Source: Lingula anatina (taxonomy: Eukaryota; Brachiopoda; Lingulata; Lingulida; Lingulidae). From it: 23,752 bases of DNA. A program made the position numbers and the translations under genes. Location of the stretch: assembly GCF_001039355.2 (NCBI RefSeq), contig NW_019775515.1, forward strand, positions 66,984-90,735, given 5' to 3'. The notes under the pieces were generated by a model. The model was not told the DNA's origin. It saw only the letters and a program-made list of their open reading frames with translations, and did not search any database. Shown in pieces: positions 22,501 to 23,752 of the stretch (position 1 is the first letter of the stretch; every line of letters begins with the position of its first letter).

Positions 22501-22562
22501 TGGGAGTGGAAAACAGTTTGCTAGTGGAGGATATTCAGACACAGTCACCGTGAAAACAAAGG
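10513..22562 (+). CDS. Multi-Ig plus FN3 cell-surface receptor/adhesion protein gene (spliced, 3' end beyond window)
   Basis: This is one spliced gene. Exons are 10513-10588 (signal peptide), 10850-11161 (Ig1), 11497-11814 (Ig2), 12106-12357 (Ig3), 12912-13142 (Ig4, cut by an N), 13159-13476 (Ig2 again), 13768-14019 (Ig3 again), 14574-14870 (complete Ig4), 15316-15594 (Ig5), 15811-16077 (Ig6), 16464-16754 (Ig7) and 22245-22562 (FN3). All complete introns are GT-AG and all joins are phase 1, so each domain is a symmetric exon module. Collapsing the suspected artefactual repeat gives about 803 codons to the end of FN3. The architecture resembles nephrin/Kirre/SYG-2 or CD22-like proteins, which act at the cell surface in adhesion or recognition; that assignment is from domain order, not alignment. 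Many N-x-S/T sequons indicate an extracellular glycoprotein. The membrane segment and tail are not in the window, so a secreted form cannot be excluded. Confidence 0.85.
10850..11161 (+). CDS. Exon 2: Ig1, V-set-like domain
   Basis: The acceptor is TTGCATAG and the donor is G|GTAAGT, phase 1 on both sides (about residues 26-129). B-strand Cys is in SVSMWCKV, the core Trp in STEWTRG, and the F-strand signature in SDAGRYACG, the classic D-x-G-x-Y-x-C of V/I-set Ig domains. Two further Cys (TQDCVSVD and VNPCDQT) sit in the middle of the domain and could form a second disulfide. The membrane-distal V-like position is the usual ligand-contact domain in this kind of receptor, which is family knowledge rather than something shown here. 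Confidence 0.9.
11162..11496 (+). other. Intron between Ig1 and Ig2
   Basis: AT-rich intron with a GTAAGT donor. Two acceptors, at 11463 and 11496, are both phase compatible. No repeat or RNA gene was recognised. Confidence 0.6.
11497..11814 (+). CDS. Exon 3 (first copy): Ig2 domain
   Basis: It reads AAPQGTRLLNSTADTKV and onward. B-strand Cys is in TTFLCETKAYP, Trp in TVTWEVDG and F-strand Cys in KTVTCKASNSAFGS. This is a C2/I-set pattern with a Pro-rich B-C turn like the second domain of nephrin- or nectin-type proteins. It is phase 1 on both sides and the donor is TTT|GTAAGT. An upstream in-phase acceptor (TAG at 11461-11463, exon from 11464) with a better pyrimidine tract would add 33 bases (11 residues); the shorter form joins Ig1 and Ig2 more naturally. 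Everything from 11482 on is repeated 1,662 bp downstream. Confidence 0.88.
12106..12357 (+). CDS. Exon 4 (first copy): Ig3, compact Cys-rich domain
   Basis: The acceptor is CATGCAG and the donor is GCTT|GTAAGT, phase 1. The domain is short (84 codons). It has Cys in VSLNCTNST, two close Cys in IVYCQCQTVGGNP, Trp in MVKWTDV and F-strand Cys in KIFRCEGFND. Only about 37 residues separate the second CQC Cys from the F-strand Cys, so the D/E-strand region is reduced. Two overlapping N-glycosylation sequons (NCT, NST) are visible. It differs from its second copy at one base, G12312 versus A13974, which changes Val to Ile. Confidence 0.87.
12358..12911 (+). other. Intron between Ig3 and Ig4 (repeated as 14020-14573)
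   Basis: 554-base AT-rich intron. It is present twice because of the block duplication, with substitutions at 12652/14314 and 12741/14403. No internal coding sequence was seen. Confidence 0.7.
12912..13142 (+). CDS. Exon 5 (first copy, truncated at the N): Ig4 partial
   Basis: The acceptor is CATTTCAG. The exon encodes PPSNVGITSNPVSPLLADS, B-strand LTCEASDKGNP, YRWWNSS and F-strand IYHCEA. It then stops at the undetermined base 13143, where the sequence jumps to intron/exon 3 sequence. The missing last 66 bases are present in the complete copy (14805-14870). Reading through the N gives a scrambled tail and a stop, so this copy cannot be a normal exon as assembled. It is best treated as the end of one contig. 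One synonymous difference from the complete copy is seen (Arg codon, T13027 versus C14689). Confidence 0.8.
13143..13143. other. Single undetermined base (N) at a probable contig join
   Basis: This is the only ambiguous base noticed in the window. It lies exactly where the upstream block ends mid-exon and the near-identical downstream block begins. A lone N at a repeat boundary is what a scaffolder leaves when two overlapping contigs are abutted without merging. Confidence 0.9.
13159..13476 (+). CDS. Exon 3 (second copy): Ig2 domain
   Basis: The coding sequence is identical to 11497-11814, with the same CCAG acceptor and GTAAGT donor. Only 15 bases of upstream sequence precede the acceptor before the N, so its true intron is missing. 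The upstream alternative acceptor of the first copy is absent here. If the blocks are one locus, this copy and 11497-11814 are the same exon and only one should be kept in a gene model. Confidence 0.8.
13768..14019 (+). CDS. Exon 4 (second copy): Ig3 domain
   Basis: This is the same compact Ig domain as 12106-12357, with Ile in place of Val in the stretch after the F-strand Cys (A at 13974). Splice sites and flanking introns match the first copy. It is probably the allelic or overlapping representation of the same exon. Confidence 0.8.
14574..14870 (+). CDS. Exon 5 (complete copy): Ig4 domain
   Basis: The complete 297-base exon has a CATTTCAG acceptor and a GAAT|GTAAGT donor, phase 1 on both sides (about residues 320-418 of the collapsed protein). 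The domain shows B-strand LTCEASDKGNPAP, a Trp pair in YRWWNSS, and F-strand QIYHCEASNYYT. The G strand ATYTLNVE leads into the linker. Sequons NSS and NAT are present. Pro-Pro at the start follows the split Tyr codon, giving the common Y-x-P linker between Ig domains. Confidence 0.92.
14871..15315 (+). other. Intron between Ig4 and Ig5
   Basis: 445-base AT-rich intron. No repeat, RNA gene or open domain-like reading frame was recognised. Confidence 0.6.
15316..15594 (+). CDS. Exon 6: Ig5 domain
   Basis: The acceptor is TGTTACAG and the donor is AAAT|GTGAGT, phase 1, 93 codons. B-strand Cys is in DDVTLTCDVTKSNP, Trp in TSYVWSRTRD and the F-strand signature in QNGTYTCYATAQ. The G strand is SSVTLIVK. 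This is a regular I-set/C2 pattern. Sequons NQS and NGT are seen. It follows Ig4 after a 445-base intron in which nothing coding was recognised. Confidence 0.92.
15811..16077 (+). CDS. Exon 7: Ig6 domain
   Basis: The acceptor is CATTCCAG and the donor is AAAT|GTAAGT, phase 1, 89 codons. B-strand Cys is in SSVSIHCKPEGIP, core Trp in YSNWQFLS and F-strand signature in YTDAGTYICTASNSQ, ending in GTLAVK. This is a textbook I-set domain of the kind found repeatedly in nephrin/hemicentin-type proteins. Sequons NSS and NGT are present. Confidence 0.93.
16078..16463 (+). other. Intron between Ig6 and Ig7
   Basis: 386-base intron with GTAAGT donor and TTCAG acceptor. It contains a short GATA-rich stretch near 16310-16330 and nothing else recognised. 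Confidence 0.6.
16464..16754 (+). CDS. Exon 8: Ig7 domain lacking the B-strand cysteine
   Basis: The acceptor is TGTTCAG and the donor is AAAG|GTGAGT, phase 1, 97 codons. Trp (SYSWRKING) and the F-strand signature (DSDYGTYVCSVDN) are intact. The B-strand position that should be Cys is Leu (ESATLTLYVIAYPKP; codon TTG at 16544-16546), so the canonical intradomain disulfide cannot form. The remaining Cys is unpaired within the domain. Sequons NGS and NQT are present. As the membrane-proximal Ig before FN3, it may be a non-disulfide Ig fold, which some receptors have at this position. Confidence 0.9.
16985..17540. repeat. 160-bp-monomer repeat, intron copy, with terminal palindrome
   Basis: It begins with a palindrome, TGTACAGACCCA (16985-16996), GA, TGTGTCTGTACA (16999-17010), with one mismatch. 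A CGTC-rich stretch follows, then about three monomers of ~157-164 bp marked by ACGCAGGTCAAGTT, GAAAATCAGCAT, CGGGCCATTATT and TTATGCTGTTTTTT. The same series starts at 22875. It could be a pearl- or BIV160-like bivalve repeat, untested. Confidence 0.75.
17404..19165. repeat. ~911-bp tandem duplication
   Basis: The unit starting at GAAAAACAGGTAGACC (17411) recurs as GAAAAACAGATAGGCC (18322). Both carry GGCATGTTAA, TGTTTGACATTTC, AAAGTGTCAAAAATGGAA, GCAGTTTGTCAGATTCAATC, GGAGGAAATTGGACATTTAA, ACAGTGCTGTCTTGTTTACA and GGAAAGAAACATGGGACTAA in the same order. The first copy has a T25 run (17792-17816) where the second has TCTATTGATA. Confidence 0.85.
18040..20066. repeat. Array of ~335-355-bp degenerate monomers
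   Basis: The marker CATTATGTAATGTTGCATCA or close variants recurs near 18070, 18960, 19293 (CATTAGGTAATG), 19627 and 19972 (CATAATGTACTTTTGCATCA). Intervals are about 333-355 bases, apart from one of ~890 where the 911-bp unit intervenes. Each monomer also carries GGGCACTGC, ATGATGACCATT, AACCATGT and CTTACAGGAAAG or variants. Older copies lie at 2805-4850. Confidence 0.75.
20065..20087. repeat. (TTA)n microsatellite
   Basis: About 7 TTA units directly after CTTTGCTGCC, at the right end of the monomer array. Confidence 0.9.
20275..20401. repeat. Diverged copy of the intron start (16822-16918)
   Basis: TGAGGAAAATGGTACACAGATT, GCAAATA, TATAAAGGCATACTAATTG and TATGATATT match 16822-16918 in order, with about 30 extra bases in the middle. 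It abuts the 3' end of the retrotransposon relic. Confidence 0.7.
20640..20882 (-). pseudogene. Pol fragment downstream of the RT domain
   Basis: The longest clean open stretch of the relic, 80 codons. It contains HPKSDVDRLYLPR and EGGRRLLSSED, which follow the RT domain in this LINE group, and then ENYVKALVERFL. The reading continues in another frame toward the Cys-His region after a stop near 20,637. It is a fragment of the relic, not a gene. Confidence 0.8.
21145..21447 (-). pseudogene. RT palm fragment (motifs B and C, frameshifted)
   Basis: An open stretch with QFKGDSLLPLLFVIELISLS, the motif B region, then HKSNHGYRF. A frameshift follows near the Gly-Glu-Gly, so the catalytic F-M-D-D is read only in a neighbouring frame. 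Beyond it the frame recovers as EDICMEFGIDKRAV. The ORF is disrupted and non-functional. Confidence 0.8.
22245..22562 (+). CDS. Exon 9: fibronectin type III domain
   Basis: The acceptor is TTATTTAAG and the donor is AAGG|GTAAGA, phase 1, 106 codons. It starts KPDAPSNLEMFNVS, then has the B-strand Trp in ITVQWTSNKDGGYPQ, FLVEYKTDDG, and the LQPNTNYMFRVESRNG segment typical of FN3 E-F strands. It ends DTVTVKTKG. The DGGYPQTF stretch resembles FN3 modules that follow Ig arrays in nephrin-like proteins. It lies 5.49 kb after Ig7. No membrane-spanning exon is seen between 22563 and the window end, so the gene continues. Confidence 0.92.
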
Positions 22563-22874
22563 GTAAGAGCTGAAATGTTGGAGGTGAAACCTTAGGAGCA
22601 TGCTTATTTTAGTTCCTAATTTCAATTATCAAAAATTTTACTTACTCTTCTTGCAACGATTCCTTTGTTTGTTATCTGTTTAATCTGTAGTTGCTGTTAA
22701 AGGAAACATCGGTTTTCGTGGTCTCAGGCACACTAAAACTTTCCTAATACAACAGTTACTATCTTTCTACATAGATAGATCCTACTCTGCAGGCGCTTTC
22801 ACTGAGTGCAATCAGATTAATAGATGAACTCTTCTTGTTTCCAACATACATACAGTGTATAATCCAGCTTTTTA
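22563..22874 (+). other. Intron start after the FN3 exon
   Basis: AT-rich sequence after the GTAAGA donor. One candidate acceptor (CTGTAG, 22685-22690) opens a short frame to a stop near 22,826, but it has no domain or membrane character. Otherwise nothing recognised. Confidence 0.5.
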
Positions 22875-23752
22875 TGTACAGACACAGATGTGTCTGTAGA
22901 AATAGCCGTCATCTGCGTCTGTCGTCGCCATCGCCGTCGTTGCTGTCGTCACCGTCGCCGTGCACTTTTACCGATAACACGATAAGTGGAAAACTGTTTT
23001 TTCTTTTTGTTTGAAACTTACAGAACTAATGAATATTCATAATACGCAGGTCGTGTTCGAAAATCAGCATGATCGGGTCACTTATAGGGAAGTCATGCTG
23101 TTTTTTCACTTTTTTCAGCATATATGCAGCTCCGATAACACGATAAGTGGAAAACCATTTTACTTTTTGGCTTGAAACTTACAGAACTGATGAATATTCA
23201 TAATACGCAGGTAAAGTCCGAAAATCAGCATGTTCGGGCCATTTTTAGGGAAGTTTTGCTTCTTTTTCACTTCTTTCAACATATATGCAACGCTAATAAC
23301 ACAATATAAGAAAAACAGATAGGCCAATTGTCATTATACTCACAGGAGTAGTCAAACTAACTAAAACGCAGTTTGAGTTCGAAAATCAGCATAATCGGGC
23401 CATTATTTTAGAAGTTATGCTGTTTTTTCACATTTCCTAAGATTCAATTGTTAGGCATGTTAACTGTCTCATTATTGAACTAATAAGATAGGTAAAAGTG
23501 TTTGTTTGACATTTCCTGCATCTTAATAACATTGTTAGTTGATTGTGTAAAAATGATGGTAAACTTGTTATTATGTATTTTGTTATAAAGTGTCAAAAAT
23601 GGAAATAAATATCATTGCAGTTTGTCAGATTCAATCATCTACTATATTCATTATCTCAGAACGGAGGAAATTGGACATTTAACACTGTTCTATTGATATT
23701 TGTCCCATCTCATCAATTTTCTTAGTTGATCATATACAAATGGTAGAAAACT
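22875..23752. repeat. Second 160-bp/911-bp repeat copy after the FN3 exon
   Basis: It starts with the palindrome TGTACAGACACA (22875-22886), GA, TGTGTCTGTAGA. Then come a CGTC-rich stretch and monomers marked by GAAAATCAGCAT near 23059, 23220 and 23382 (~161 bp apart). From about 23440 it follows the 911-bp unit through AAAGTGTCAAAAATGGAA and GGACATTTAACACTG. Same orientation as the copy in the preceding intron; it runs off the window. Confidence 0.8.

Overview
This is a stretch of AT-rich eukaryotic, animal-type nuclear DNA. It has short exons with GT-AG introns, many dispersed and tandem repeats, and a decayed non-LTR retrotransposon. The repeat style and a multi-Ig receptor of this kind suggest a mollusc, probably a bivalve. 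That placement is inference from pattern, not from an alignment. No bacterial-type genes, RNA genes or CRISPR arrays were seen.

Layout. Positions 1 to about 5.8 kb hold no recognisable gene. They hold several layers of degenerate repeats: a ~145-bp family carrying TGACCT half-sites, a composite module present twice, a short hairpin-ended repeat with (TGTT)n, and diverged copies of a ~335-bp family that reappears in the large intron downstream. From 5.8 to 10.5 kb lies mostly unique AT-rich sequence with a poly-C run, an (AT)38 microsatellite and a GC-rich hairpin about 0.4 kb before the start codon.

From 10,513 to at least 22,562 (+ strand) runs one gene, cut off by the right edge of the window. 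It encodes a secreted-leader, multi-Ig, FN3-containing cell-surface protein of the broad nephrin/Kirre/SYG-2/CD22-like type. Exon 1 is the signal peptide. Each later exon encodes one whole domain, and every junction seen is phase 1. The order is Ig1, Ig2, Ig3, Ig4, Ig5, Ig6, Ig7, FN3. The membrane span and cytoplasmic tail, if any, lie beyond the window.

The most important point for a reader is an assembly problem. A single N at 13,143 separates two near-identical 1,661-bp blocks (11,482-13,142 and 13,144-14,804; four substitutions seen, no indels). The join falls in the middle of the Ig4 exon. This looks like two overlapping contig ends, or two alleles, placed side by side. The apparent second set of Ig2-Ig3-Ig4 exons is therefore probably not real, and the collapsed model gives about 803 codons up to the end of FN3.

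The 5.5-kb intron between Ig7 and FN3 is packed with repeats: 160-bp monomers, a ~911-bp tandem duplication, ~335-355-bp monomers, and an antisense non-LTR reverse-transcriptase relic with recognisable RT motifs. The same 160-bp/911-bp family starts again in the same orientation just after the FN3 exon, so that exon is flanked by direct repeats. I found no clear undescribed system. The best leads are the assembly join, the repeat architecture, the nuclear-receptor-like motif repeats and the unusual Ig domains.
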